A stretch of 64,000 bases of DNA, from contig NZ_BPIK01000002.1 of NCBI RefSeq assembly GCF_026004075.1, positions 496,001-560,000 of the forward strand, written 5' to 3'. The position numbers and the translations under genes are program-made. This stretch comes from Meiothermus sp. (GTDB lineage: Bacteria; Deinococcota; Deinococci; Deinococcales; Thermaceae). Positions 8,995-17,804 of the stretch are shown here, one piece after another (position 1 is the first letter of the stretch; each line of letters begins with the position of its first letter). Under the pieces are notes generated by a model. The model saw only the letters and a list, made by a program, of their open reading frames with translations, ran no database searches and was not told where the DNA came from.

Positions 8995-9367
8995 AGTATC
9001 ACCCTGGCTATTTTACAGCCGCTCCCGAAAATAACCGATATCTGGGGTGGTTTGGCTTCGACGGACTCAGCCGGTTCCCACGTCGGATTACACCGAGAAG
9101 CGCTGGTTGCAGGAAGCCGCCGTATATCTTTTCCTGATAGGCTATATGGCCATGTAGCACTATGCTGACCGGAGCTCAAGCGATAGGCATGAGGCTTATA
9201 TTTTGGGGGTGGTAGCATTGTCGAGCGCACTGGCCTCGAGCGCCCGCTGTACCAGGGCTTCGGTGGCTAAAGGGGTGAGTAACACTCTTGAGACTTCGGC
9301 CTCGAGGTGGTTACCTATGCGCCAGGCCGGCTCTGCTGGGAGGGTGTGAAATTCGGGTGGAGCCCGA
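8995..9367 (-). other. Intergenic stretch with an orphan open 3' reading frame
   Basis: 373 bases between the argH-like gene and hicd. On the minus strand a frame from about 9414 down to a TAA at 9196-9198 is open and protein-like (PPEFHTLPAEPAWRIGNHL, then VSRVLLTPLATEALVQRALE) but has no ATG, GTG or TTG start with a binding site, and its upstream part overlaps the end of the lyase gene. It could be the tail of a broken gene. The 200 bases nearest hicd hold its leader; a TAAAAT box (9010-9015, minus) is a weak -10 candidate. No RNA gene was recognised. Confidence 0.3.
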
Positions 9368-10831
9368 TTATGCCCCGTGCAGTTGGGTTGAGCTCTGTAG
9401 ACGTGTGTCCCCCAGCAGGCTCAAAGGCTCCTGGGCCAGGGTGCGCAGGGCCTTGCGGCGGCGGCTTTTGAGCTCCTTGAGCTCCAGGCGCTCGAGCCTG
9501 AGTCGGTTGAGGGCGTAGTCCAGATAGACCGCCTGGGCCTCGGGGGCAGCTCCGCCCAGCACCTTGCGCCGGGAAATAAAGCGTTCGGGCTCCAGGGCCT
9601 GCAACAGCTCGGGGTCGCCAAACCCCAGGTGGCTTTGCAGGTCGTCCAGGCCCAGCTCGGCTACGGTGCGGCCTTTGCTGCTCAGCTCGCGCAGCATGCC
9701 CTGCACCTTGGGGTAGGCCTCGGCCAGCGAAAGGCGCTTTCCGGCGACCAGCACATCCACCAGCTCGGAGGCCAGGACGCTGCGGTCGCGCAGGCCCTGG
9801 GCCAGTACCTCGGGCACAAAGCGGCTTTCCTGCAGGGCCACCCGCAAAAGCGCCACTGCCCCCTCGGCGGCATAGAACAGGTTGTAGAGGGGCTCGAGCA
9901 CCCCCGGCCCGTGGTCGTTGACATCGCCAAAGGGGGTGCTGTAGTTGAGGTGGCCCAGGGTGGTGGGGCCGCCCATCAGCTCGGCCAGGAAGCCCCGCAC
10001 GTGCTCCAGCACCACCGGGTTGACCTTCTGCGGCATGATCGAGGAGCCCTGGCTGATTTTTTCGGCGACCAGGAACCCCCCCTGCTCGGCCCAGAACAAA
10101 AGATCGGCCACCAGGCGCGAGAGGCTGGTAGCCATGCCGGCCAGGGCATAGGCGATCTCCAGGGCCCAGTCGCCGGCTGCGATGGCGTCGTAGGTGTGCT
10201 CGAGGGTGCCCCCAAACCCCAGCCACTGGGCTAAAGCCTTGCGATCCACCGGGTAGGGGCTCCCGGCCAGGGTCGAGGCTCCCAGCGGGCACTTGTCGGT
10301 GGTCTGGAAGGCCGAGCGCAGCCGCTGGTAGTCGCGCGAGAGCAGGTTTTCCACCCCGGTCAGGTAGTGCCCCAGGGTGGTGGGCTGGGCCGGGCGGTGG
10401 TGGGTGTAGGCGGTGAGGAGGGTCTGGCGGTGGTTCTGGCCCAGGCCCAGCAGTTCCCGCCTTAAGTCCGATAGCGAGGTCAGAACCCGCAGCAGCCGCT
10501 CGCAGGCATAGGCGCGGAACACCGTCAGGTCGAGGTCGTTGCGGGAGAGGCCCCGGCGCAGCGCGCTGGCGACCTCGGAGCCAAAGCGCTCGCGCAGGTA
10601 GAAGTCTATGGTGAAGAACACATCCTCGAGCTGCCCGCTAAACCCTGGAATGGGGTCTTTGCGCAACTGGCTGAGGGCCCAGGCGGCCTCCTTGGCCTCC
10701 ACAATGCCGAGCTTGCCCAGGCCCAGGGCATAGGCCGTGAGGGCATCGAAAAAATAATCGCCCAGATGCTCTTTGGCAAAGCGAAAATGCCGTTGTAGCA
10801 CCCAGCGACGGTACAGGTTGTGCCAACGCAT
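9368..10831 (-). CDS. Argininosuccinate lyase-like protein (fumarase/aspartase superfamily)
   Basis: Member of the superfamily that removes fumarate-type leaving groups. The 487-residue protein has the signature GSSIMPQKVNPVVLEH (catalytic Ser loop), SRNDLDLTVFRAY (matches SRNDQ of ArgH), the catalytic-His region THHRPAQPTTLGHYL and KCPLGASTLAGSPYPVDR, so it is nearest ArgH. It lacks the typical ArgH opening WGGRF and begins MRWHNLYRRWVLQRHFRF instead, so the substrate may differ from argininosuccinate. ATG 10831 is chosen because AGGGTGA lies 5 bases upstream. It precedes hicd on the same strand. Whether the true argH is elsewhere cannot be told from this window. Confidence 0.75.
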   Translation of the reverse strand: MRWHNLYRRWVLQRHFRFAKEHLGDYFFDALTAYALGLGKLGIVEAKEAAWALSQLRKDPIPGFSGQLEDVFFTIDFYLRERFGSEVASALRRGLSRNDLDLTVFRAYACERLLRVLTSLSDLRRELLGLGQNHRQTLLTAYTHHRPAQPTTLGHYLTGVENLLSRDYQRLRSAFQTTDKCPLGASTLAGSPYPVDRKALAQWLGFGGTLEHTYDAIAAGDWALEIAYALAGMATSLSRLVADLLFWAEQGGFLVAEKISQGSSIMPQKVNPVVLEHVRGFLAELMGGPTTLGHLNYSTPFGDVNDHGPGVLEPLYNLFYAAEGAVALLRVALQESRFVPEVLAQGLRDRSVLASELVDVLVAGKRLSLAEAYPKVQGMLRELSSKGRTVAELGLDDLQSHLGFGDPELLQALEPERFISRRKVLGGAAPEAQAVYLDYALNRLRLERLELKELKSRRRKALRTLAQEPLSLLGDTRLQSSTQLHGA

Positions 10832-10890
10832 GCTGTTCACCCTGCTTCAAGCCTACACCCGGCCTGGCTTCAGGGGGTGTGCTTTTAAGC

Positions 10891-12843
10891 TCAGGGTATC
10901 GCCAGACTCAAAGTTTTGTATGAAATTGAGTCCTCCTGGCGCAAAATGCTAGTGCGCTGGGCTTTAGCGGCATACATCCGCTGGTCGGCGAGTCGGAGGA
11001 GGGTTTCTTTGCTGGTGCCATCCTGTGGATAAACCGCAAGACCGATGTTAACCCCCAAGGCCATCCCCTCGATCTGGATGGCTTGAATGGCTTTAGCATA
11101 GCGCTGGGCCACTTGTATGGCGCGATCGGCCGTGGTGCGGGACAGAATAGCGGCAAACTCATCCCCGCCCAGGCGGAACAGGCCATCGCTCTTGCGGCTC
11201 GTTTTTTGGAGGGCCCGGGCCACCCGCACCAGGGCTTCATCGCCGGAGGCATGCCCCAGTTGGTCGTTAATGGTTTTGAAGCCTTGCAGATCCAGCACCA
11301 GCAGTGCAAATGCTTGCTGATACCGCCTCGAGCGGGCCAGTTCCTCATCGAAAAACTTGTTGAAAGCCCGGCGGTTGGCTAAGCCGGTGAGCGCATCGCT
11401 CAGGGCAGCCTCGGCAAGGCTCTGGCGGATGTGCGTCTGATGAAGCAGGGCTGCAACCGGGGTTGCGAAGAAGCGGGCGACCTCCAGGGAATCCGAACCA
11501 AACGCCTGGGGGTCGTGAAAGTTGTCCAGATTGAGCAAAGCCAGCACGCGGCCCTGATAAAGCACCGGGACGGCCAGGTTGGACTGAATACGCCTGGTAT
11601 GGGCGACCAGGTGTGTCTGTCCTGCAGAGCTGCTGGCGCTGCGCTCCTGAATGGAGGCCAGTTCGCTGGAGAGGATGCGCGGCTCACCGGCATACCACCC
11701 CGCGGGGTGCTGGCCGTACCACTTGAGGTGATCCTGCTCGCTAAAACGGAGGCCTTGCAGGCTTTCCAGGTCGTATCCAACCACCGCCTGGAAGCGGAAA
11801 CATTCGCCCTTGCGCACCAACAGGCTGCCGGCCTCGGCGCCCGGTATCAGCTCAACAGCCGAGGTTAACACCTGCTGGTAGAGGCTCTCGGAGTCTTCCA
11901 GTGCGGCTTTGTGTGAGAGCTCCAGCACGCGCTCCAGGCGCTGCCGGGCGATGGCACCCTCCAGGGCCAGACCTATTGATCGGCACGCCATAGCCAGCAA
12001 ATCCTGTGTGCAGGGCAGCCAGGGGTGTGGTTCTGGGTGGGCCAGACCCAGCAGTACGCGGGCTCGAGGCCGATTGGAAACGCCAACGGGATGAACAGCA
12101 ATGCTCTGTATCGAGGGATTTTGCTCTAGCTGGTCAATAAAGATGGGCTGTTCGGTGCGGTGAACTATCCAAAAAAGCCCCTGGCTATCGGAGATGTGGG
12201 CCTGCCAGCAATCGTCTGGGGGCTGCTTTACATCAAGCCGGGCCAGGACGCGCATCCGGCTGCCCTGTTGTTGCAGGATAATTCCATGCTGTACGCCCAA
12301 CGCCGAGGTCAGCAGGGCTAGAGCCCGTTCGGCCAGCGCCGTAACCGAATCGGCCGTGACCAGAGCCATGGAGAGCTGGTGCATCAGATGGGCTTCAGCC
12401 TGCTCAGTGATGGAGGTCAGGCGGCTGCTTGCGGCCTGGGCAAGCTGCTCGAGGTAGTCTTGCGCTGAAGGCCCAAAAGCCTGGCGGCGTTTCAGAACGA
12501 CTATGGCAGCTATCCTGTTGCGTTCGTACAGGGGAATTGCCGCACAGTTGTGAGAAGACCGCCCGCATCGCGTATACACCACTGCGCCCTGGGCGTGGGC
12601 TTGTATGGCCACTTGCTCGAGGGGCTCGGTCTCGCGTGGGTCGCTGATGCTATGCAGCCGCAATTCCTTGTGCTGAAGCCACCATACCCCTACCTGAACG
12701 CCCAGTGGCTCGAGCAGCCTGGGTATGGCCGTTAGCAGTTGCTCGCGGTGGTTTGCGGCCAGCAGGGCCTGCAAGGCGTGGGATAGCAAGGCAAGCTGGT
12801 GGGGGGTTTCCTGCTGCTGTTGCAAATCGGGGTGATGAGTCAT
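10891..12843 (-). CDS. GAF-domain diguanylate cyclase (GGDEF)
   Basis: Makes the second messenger c-di-GMP from two GTP. The 650-residue soluble protein has an N-terminal GAF-like region (about residues 30-150), a second (about 165-290), a third GAF (about 315-465, with NLAVPVLYQGRVLALLNLDN) and a C-terminal GGDEF domain (about 485-640). The active site RLGGDEFAAIL is intact, and RKSD sits exactly five residues before GGDEF, the product-inhibition I-site. The ATG follows the stop of the subtilisin-like gene by two bases, so they form an operon. The sensed ligand is unknown. Confidence 0.9.
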   Translation of the reverse strand: MTHHPDLQQQQETPHQLALLSHALQALLAANHREQLLTAIPRLLEPLGVQVGVWWLQHKELRLHSISDPRETEPLEQVAIQAHAQGAVVYTRCGRSSHNCAAIPLYERNRIAAIVVLKRRQAFGPSAQDYLEQLAQAASSRLTSITEQAEAHLMHQLSMALVTADSVTALAERALALLTSALGVQHGIILQQQGSRMRVLARLDVKQPPDDCWQAHISDSQGLFWIVHRTEQPIFIDQLEQNPSIQSIAVHPVGVSNRPRARVLLGLAHPEPHPWLPCTQDLLAMACRSIGLALEGAIARQRLERVLELSHKAALEDSESLYQQVLTSAVELIPGAEAGSLLVRKGECFRFQAVVGYDLESLQGLRFSEQDHLKWYGQHPAGWYAGEPRILSSELASIQERSASSSAGQTHLVAHTRRIQSNLAVPVLYQGRVLALLNLDNFHDPQAFGSDSLEVARFFATPVAALLHQTHIRQSLAEAALSDALTGLANRRAFNKFFDEELARSRRYQQAFALLVLDLQGFKTINDQLGHASGDEALVRVARALQKTSRKSDGLFRLGGDEFAAILSRTTADRAIQVAQRYAKAIQAIQIEGMALGVNIGLAVYPQDGTSKETLLRLADQRMYAAKAQRTSILRQEDSISYKTLSLAIP

Positions 12844-12845
12844 GG

Positions 12846-14378
12846 TTACCCCCTGGGGAAGCAGGGCGGGTTGCTGGGTTCCACCACTTTGCCCACATCG
12901 ACCAGGCCATAGCCGATCTGACTGTCCCAGGCTGCGGAGTTTTGCGCGGCGCTTGTGAGGCAGGCGCGCACCTGGGCCAGCCGGGCGCTGGGGCTGCTGG
13001 GGGGTGTCTGGCCCAGCAGTTGCTGCTGCAGCAGGTACAGACCGATGGCCCCGCTGATGAAAGGTGCCGAGGCCGAGGTGCCATAGGCCAGGGCATACGC
13101 CCCTGGGTTGGGCCCGTGGGCTACCGGCACCCCGGTGCCCGGGGCCACGAACTCGAGCCCCTCGCCATAGTTGGAGGCGTAGCCGCTCAGCCAGTGGGCC
13201 CGGGCCTGGCTGGCATCGGTGGCCCCTACCGCGATGACAAAAGGTGAGGAGGCGGGGTAACCCACTGCGGGCAGGTCGGCATTGCCGCTCGAGGCCACCA
13301 CCACCAGACCTTGCTGGGTCACCTGCTCCAGGACGTGCTCGAGGTACGGGTCGCTAAAGCCGGGGGCAGAGATGGAAAGGGACAGGTTGACAACCTGGGC
13401 TGGCGTGGGATTGACAAAGAGCTGACCGGCAATTTGGGTTGCTCCGGCCGCATATTCCAGCGCCTGGGCTACTTGCAGCGCGCCGGTTTGCTGGTTGGCG
13501 TCAAATACCTTGATGGGCAGTACGCGCAACAGGTTATAGCCCACACCGGCCAAGGCCGTTCCGTTGTTGGTAGTGGCGGCGATGATGCTGGCTACCTGCG
13601 TTCCATGGCTGGCACCGGTGCCGGGCTCAGGCTCCACTGTACCCCGGATGGGCCGGGGATTGCTGAGGTCTTTACCCACCACATCCAGCCAGCTATCCGG
13701 GGGGGTTAGGTTGGGGGCTAGATCGCTCCGCTGAGTGTACACGCCGGTGTCGATCACGGCGATGACCGGTGTTGGGCATCTCGCATTGCCCGCTCTTAGC
13801 TTTTGCCAGGCTTGTTCGATCTTCATCTGCTGGAACAGGGGGGCCTGCTCCGCCAGGTAGCTGGGGTTGTTGGGGGGTACGGCCAGGCTGGTGGGCTGGT
13901 AGAGGTATTCGGGTTGCACGTACTGTCCCAGGCCCTGCTGGTACAGTTGTTGGGCGGCTTTGGCTTCCTGCCCCGGCTGGGTGCGGTACAGGCTCCAGCC
14001 TCCGCCCAGATCCTGCACCCGCTGGGCCCCCAGGTTTTGCGCGCTGGCGTTGTGGCTTTGCAGGCTCGGCCCTTGTTTGTGATACACCAGCAGCCGCCCC
14101 GCCACGTGCGGAACATCAAAGCGGCCCAGCCCCACCTTACTAAACGCCCTGACTGTGGTTTGTTGGCTTCGCGCCCCGACATCGCCGCAGGGGGGGCTAA
14201 CCTCAAGGCCCTGGGTGGTTGTGCACGAGGTTAGGGCCAGACCGATCCAGCCCGCAATAGCCAGGCCGATAAAACTCTTTACTTTGGGGACTCTCCAGCA
14301 AGCAACGGCAGTACTTTTGGGTTCGGCCGGTTGCACCACTGGCTCCCCGTTTCCCTTGGTGCCCAGATTGGGAATCAC
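12846..14378 (-). CDS. Subtilisin-like (S8) serine protease, predicted lipoprotein
   Basis: Extracytoplasmic peptidase of family S8. GTG 14378 is well supported by GGAGGTGAT nine bases upstream. The unusually long N-region (about 33 residues) precedes a hydrophobic stretch FIGLAIAGWIGLALTSC whose LTSC is a lipobox, so the protein is probably lipid-anchored. A prodomain-like region (about 85-165) follows. The catalytic triad is visible: Asp in VIAVIDTGVY, His in GASHGTQVASIIA and Ser in GTSASAPFISG; the oxyanion Asn is in VVVASSGNAD. It is the first gene of a two-gene unit with the GGDEF cyclase. Confidence 0.9.
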   Translation of the reverse strand: MIPNLGTKGNGEPVVQPAEPKSTAVACWRVPKVKSFIGLAIAGWIGLALTSCTTTQGLEVSPPCGDVGARSQQTTVRAFSKVGLGRFDVPHVAGRLLVYHKQGPSLQSHNASAQNLGAQRVQDLGGGWSLYRTQPGQEAKAAQQLYQQGLGQYVQPEYLYQPTSLAVPPNNPSYLAEQAPLFQQMKIEQAWQKLRAGNARCPTPVIAVIDTGVYTQRSDLAPNLTPPDSWLDVVGKDLSNPRPIRGTVEPEPGTGASHGTQVASIIAATTNNGTALAGVGYNLLRVLPIKVFDANQQTGALQVAQALEYAAGATQIAGQLFVNPTPAQVVNLSLSISAPGFSDPYLEHVLEQVTQQGLVVVASSGNADLPAVGYPASSPFVIAVGATDASQARAHWLSGYASNYGEGLEFVAPGTGVPVAHGPNPGAYALAYGTSASAPFISGAIGLYLLQQQLLGQTPPSSPSARLAQVRACLTSAAQNSAAWDSQIGYGLVDVGKVVEPSNPPCFPRG

Positions 14379-14845
14379 GGATCATCACCTCCGAACTTGG
14401 TTTTTGGTTTGGGGTGCTGAGATCAGCATCCCGCAAAACAGCCTTTAACGCCGCCAAGGTCAGCCCTGAGCAAAATATAGGGTTGGCTCTGGTTGTGTTC
14501 TTTCCCACAAGCGCTTGCATGGCTGACCACCCAGAAGCAGTATAGAGGGGCGGGGGTGTGGGCTGGGTTCAGAAAGCACACAGAACCGGCTGAAGGCCTC
14601 GATCCCTTCCCAAACAGTAAAACTCCCATGGGAGTTCCCGCTTGCGACCTCCGGGCTATGGGGTGGGTGATGGGCTAAAAATACAGTGTAGGAGGCTTTT
14701 GGCTTTGTAATGGTCTTCCACTTGTGCAAATAAACCACCAGGCTTTCTGAAACCTGGTACAATAAACATTTCAGCTTGTGAAAAGATCCTGGTTGAATGT
14801 GCCAACAAGCGCTAAGGTTGTGTTGTTGTGAGGGGTGGGCTTTCC
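14379..14845. promoter_or_regulatory. Divergent intergenic region between protease and HD-GYP genes
   Basis: 467 bases without a credible gene. It must hold divergent promoters. On the plus strand a -10-like TACAAT (14758-14763) is directly preceded by an inverted repeat with half-sites ACCAGG (14738-14743) and CCTGGT (14754-14759), a possible operator. No canonical -35 is seen 17 bases upstream. No RNA gene was recognised. Confidence 0.35.
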
Positions 14846-15898
14846 GTGCAACTGGTAGACATGACCGTTTTTATTATGGACGATGAGCCATCCAGCGTGG
14901 CGTTATTGCAGAGAACCCTCGAGCGTGTAGGATTTTCCCGCATATACGCAACCACCGACCCAACCCGTTTCGAGGAGTTTTTGCACCGGCTTAATCCCGA
15001 CGTCATCCTCCTGGATATGCACATGCCGCAGCGGAGCAGCCTGGAGATACTCAGATTTTTACAAGAACACCGGAAGGACAACGGATATTTGCCGGTTCTG
15101 GTGCTCACGTCCGACGCCACCGCTGCGGCCAAGCACCGGGCCCTCAACCTTGGGGCTGCCGATTTTTTGCATAAGCCCTTTGATCTGCTCGAAGTGGTGC
15201 TCCGGGTGCGCCATCTGCTGGAGATCCGCTATTTGCACCTGCGGCTAAAGGACGAAAACCTGCGCCTGGAGACGGCGGTGCAGGCCCGTACCCAGGAGCT
15301 GCAAGAGGCGCACCTGGATGTGCTAAGGCGTTTGGCCTATGCAGCGGAGTTTCGCGATGACGATACGGGCTCGCACGTACACAGGGTGGCGGAAAATGCC
15401 AGCCGATTGGCCCAGCGTTTAGGCTTGGAGGCTGGCTGGGTCGAGGTGATCCGGCGGGCTGCGCCCTTGCACGACATTGGAAAGATCGCCATACCAGATG
15501 CCATTCTCCGCAAAACCTCCCGGCTCACCCCCGAGGAGTACGAACTTATGAAAAGCCATACCGTGGTGGGTGCGGCGATGCTCGAGGGGGGCAAGTCGGT
15601 TTACCTGCAAATGGCCCAGCGAATTGCCCGCTCCCACCACGAACATTTTGATGGAAGCGGCTACCCAGACGGCTTGAAGGGTGAGGCCATCCCGTTAGAA
15701 GCCCGCATTGTAGCGGTGGTGGATGTGTTTGATGCCCTGGTGAGCCAACGACCCTTCAAACAAGCCTGGCCTGTGCCGGAGGCCGTGGCAGAAATTAGGC
15801 GCCAGGCAGGTCTTCATTTTGATCCCGCAACGGTTGAGGCGTTCTTGCGGTGTGTTCGTGCCGGGGATGTTTTGTTGCCAGACACATTGGTCGGGTAG
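14846..15898 (+). CDS. Response regulator with HD-GYP phosphodiesterase domain
   Basis: Receiver domain fused to a c-di-GMP-degrading HD-GYP domain. The receiver (about residues 5-125) has the acidic pair in FIMDDEPSS, the phospho-acceptor Asp in VILLDMHMPQ and the Lys in LHKPFDL. A coiled linker (about 130-160) leads to the HD-GYP domain with HDIGK, the HHEHFDGSGYPDG block and IVAVVDVFDAL, so metal and GYP motifs are intact. GTG 14846 with GAGGGG upstream is chosen; GTG 14828 and ATG 14861 are alternatives. It is transcribed away from the GGDEF gene, so synthesis and breakdown of c-di-GMP are encoded back to back. No histidine kinase is adjacent. Confidence 0.88.
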   Translation: MQLVDMTVFIMDDEPSSVALLQRTLERVGFSRIYATTDPTRFEEFLHRLNPDVILLDMHMPQRSSLEILRFLQEHRKDNGYLPVLVLTSDATAAAKHRALNLGAADFLHKPFDLLEVVLRVRHLLEIRYLHLRLKDENLRLETAVQARTQELQEAHLDVLRRLAYAAEFRDDDTGSHVHRVAENASRLAQRLGLEAGWVEVIRRAAPLHDIGKIAIPDAILRKTSRLTPEEYELMKSHTVVGAAMLEGGKSVYLQMAQRIARSHHEHFDGSGYPDGLKGEAIPLEARIVAVVDVFDALVSQRPFKQAWPVPEAVAEIRRQAGLHFDPATVEAFLRCVRAGDVLLPDTLVG

Positions 15899-16013
15899 AC
15901 TCTCGGCTTTGGGCAGCTCTGCGTAAAAATGCGTAGCAAACACACGAGGATGAGAAGCTGTTTTGATATAGTACCCTGGTGCTGTTTGGCTACGGCTAGA
16001 CAGGGGATGACCC

Positions 16014-16847
16014 ATGGGCCGCAATAATGCTTTCTCGTTTGCTCTCCCAGCAGTTGTTACGCTGGGTCTGTTTTTGCTGTACCCGTTTTTAGATGTGCTG
16101 CGCTTTTCAACCTGGGACTGGTCGGGTTTATCCGAGCCCAGACCTATTGGCCTCGAGAACTACCACAATATTCTGCGCGACCCCGATTTTTACAAGAGCC
16201 TGCGCATCACCCTGATTTTTGGTGCCATGACCCTGCTGCCTTTTGTCCTGCTTTCGGTGCTGCTAGCTCTGGCTTTGGACGGCCAGCCCTATGAACGCCC
16301 CATCAAGGCCCTGCTCTTTTTGCCGGGGCTAGTTACGCTGGGGGGGGCCGCGGTGGCCTGGTACACCCTATTTTCACCTGAATATGGCGCGCTGGCCTCG
16401 CTGGTTCCGGTGCCGCGCTGGGATCAGAGCCCCTTCTGGGCTTTGGTACTGATAATGCTTTTTACTATCTGGCGGCACATCGGCTATGGGGTGCTGGTGG
16501 TCTCGGCCCGGCTAAAGGCCATTCCCAAGGCCCTGCTCGAGGCTGCCGCCGTAGATGGGGCTACCCCGGCCCAGTCCTTCCGCTTCATTACCCTGCCCCT
16601 ACTGCGCCCGGCCATTACTTTTCTGATGGTGATCGGTACCGTTCTAACCCTGCAGGGCTACACCGCGGTATTTTTGTTGACCCGTGGGGGCCCCTTTGGA
16701 GGTACCGAGGTACTCGGCTACTACCTCTACAAAACCGGCTTTGAAGCAGGGCGTCTGGGTTATGCGGCGGCCCTTACGGTGGTTATACTTCTGCTAACCC
16801 TGAGCTTTGCCTTGGCCCAAGCCCGGCTCTTGCGGGAGGAAAGGTGA
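16014..16847 (+). CDS. ABC sugar-type permease, MalF/UgpA-like
   Basis: Inner-membrane permease of a carbohydrate-uptake (CUT1) ABC importer. The 277 residues hold about six membrane helices (first LPAVVTLGLFLLYPFLDVL) and the ATPase-docking EAA loop EAAAVDGATPAQSFRFITLP near residue 178. It is the first gene of a three-gene unit with a MalG/UgpE-type permease and a binding protein. No ATPase gene is nearby, so a shared ATPase encoded elsewhere is likely, as is common for CUT1 systems. Confidence 0.88.
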   Translation: MGRNNAFSFALPAVVTLGLFLLYPFLDVLRFSTWDWSGLSEPRPIGLENYHNILRDPDFYKSLRITLIFGAMTLLPFVLLSVLLALALDGQPYERPIKALLFLPGLVTLGGAAVAWYTLFSPEYGALASLVPVPRWDQSPFWALVLIMLFTIWRHIGYGVLVVSARLKAIPKALLEAAAVDGATPAQSFRFITLPLLRPAITFLMVIGTVLTLQGYTAVFLLTRGGPFGGTEVLGYYLYKTGFEAGRLGYAAALTVVILLLTLSFALAQARLLREER

Positions 16848-16881
16848 TGGCTGGGCTTGTTCTCCACCTGGAGGTGTACCC

Positions 16882-17676
16882 ATGCGCTGGCTAGGGCACA
16901 TGCTGGTATGGACAGTGGCCTTTTTGGTGGCCCTGCCCTTTATCTGGATGGCCTATGCAGCTTTTATTCCGCCCGAGGCGGTATTTAGTGGCGAGATATT
17001 TGGGCGAATGGGGTTTAGTCTGGCCAACTTCGAAGTGCTGGGCCGGGAGGGTTTCTGGGAAGGTTTTTGGGGGCGTTTGCTGTTCTCGGTACTCCTGACC
17101 GGGAGTGTGACCCTGCTACAGCTCACCACCGGCTTTTTGGCCGCTTACGCCATCAAGGAGGGCGCTAAGATTCTGCCGTTCTTTTTGGTATTGCTGGCTA
17201 TCCCGGTTGAACTGCTGCTGGTGCCCCTGTACGGAGTCCTGGCAGGACTGAAGTTGTTGGACACTATTTGGGCCTTGGTGCTGCCCTTTGCAGCTAGCCC
17301 CTTTATTGTGTACCTGCTGTTCCAGGGGATGCGCACCGTTCCGGAAGAGCTGCTCGAGGCTGCCCGGCTCGATGGGGCCGGCCACCGCGTTTTGCTCTTG
17401 CGTATCCTGCTCCCGCTTTTGCGCCCTCAACTAATAGCCGCGGGCGTACTGGCCTTCGCCGCCCACTGGAACCTGGTGCTCTATCCGCGAATTGTGGCTG
17501 GCAGTAAAGAACTAAAAACCGTTCAAACCTGGATTACCGACCTACAGCGCCAAAACCCAGCCGACTGGGGCCCCCTATCGGCAGCGGCCCTGGTTGCAAC
17601 CCTGCCCTTAATCATTGTTTACCTGCTTTACGAGCGGAGAATAGTTGAGACTTTCGAGGAAGGCCTCAAAGGGTGA
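16882..17676 (+). CDS. ABC sugar-type permease, MalG/UgpE-like
   Basis: Second membrane subunit of the same importer. ATG 16882 (MRWLGHMLVWTVAFLVALPF) is chosen because GGAGGTG lies 6 bases upstream; the frame is open further upstream but only as overlap with the previous gene. The 264 residues contain six predicted helices and the EAA loop EAARLDGAGHRVLLLRILLP. It pairs with the preceding permease; the substrate is best guessed from the binding protein that follows. Confidence 0.88.
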   Translation: MRWLGHMLVWTVAFLVALPFIWMAYAAFIPPEAVFSGEIFGRMGFSLANFEVLGREGFWEGFWGRLLFSVLLTGSVTLLQLTTGFLAAYAIKEGAKILPFFLVLLAIPVELLLVPLYGVLAGLKLLDTIWALVLPFAASPFIVYLLFQGMRTVPEELLEAARLDGAGHRVLLLRILLPLLRPQLIAAGVLAFAAHWNLVLYPRIVAGSKELKTVQTWITDLQRQNPADWGPLSAAALVATLPLIIVYLLYERRIVETFEEGLKG

Positions 17677-17804
17677 GCCATACCGGATTCCCTGGGTGAT
17701 CGTTGCTACTTAAACCCGCTCGCTTGAGTGAACTTTTTTCTCATGCAGGGTGTGGCAAACTGAAACGGGGTTTGCCCAGTGGCAGACCGTGGAGGATAAA
17801 GCAG

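Noticed and set aside
8995-9230. 79-codon open frame before hicd
   Set aside because: No ribosome site, low-complexity translation and overlap with the hicd leader.
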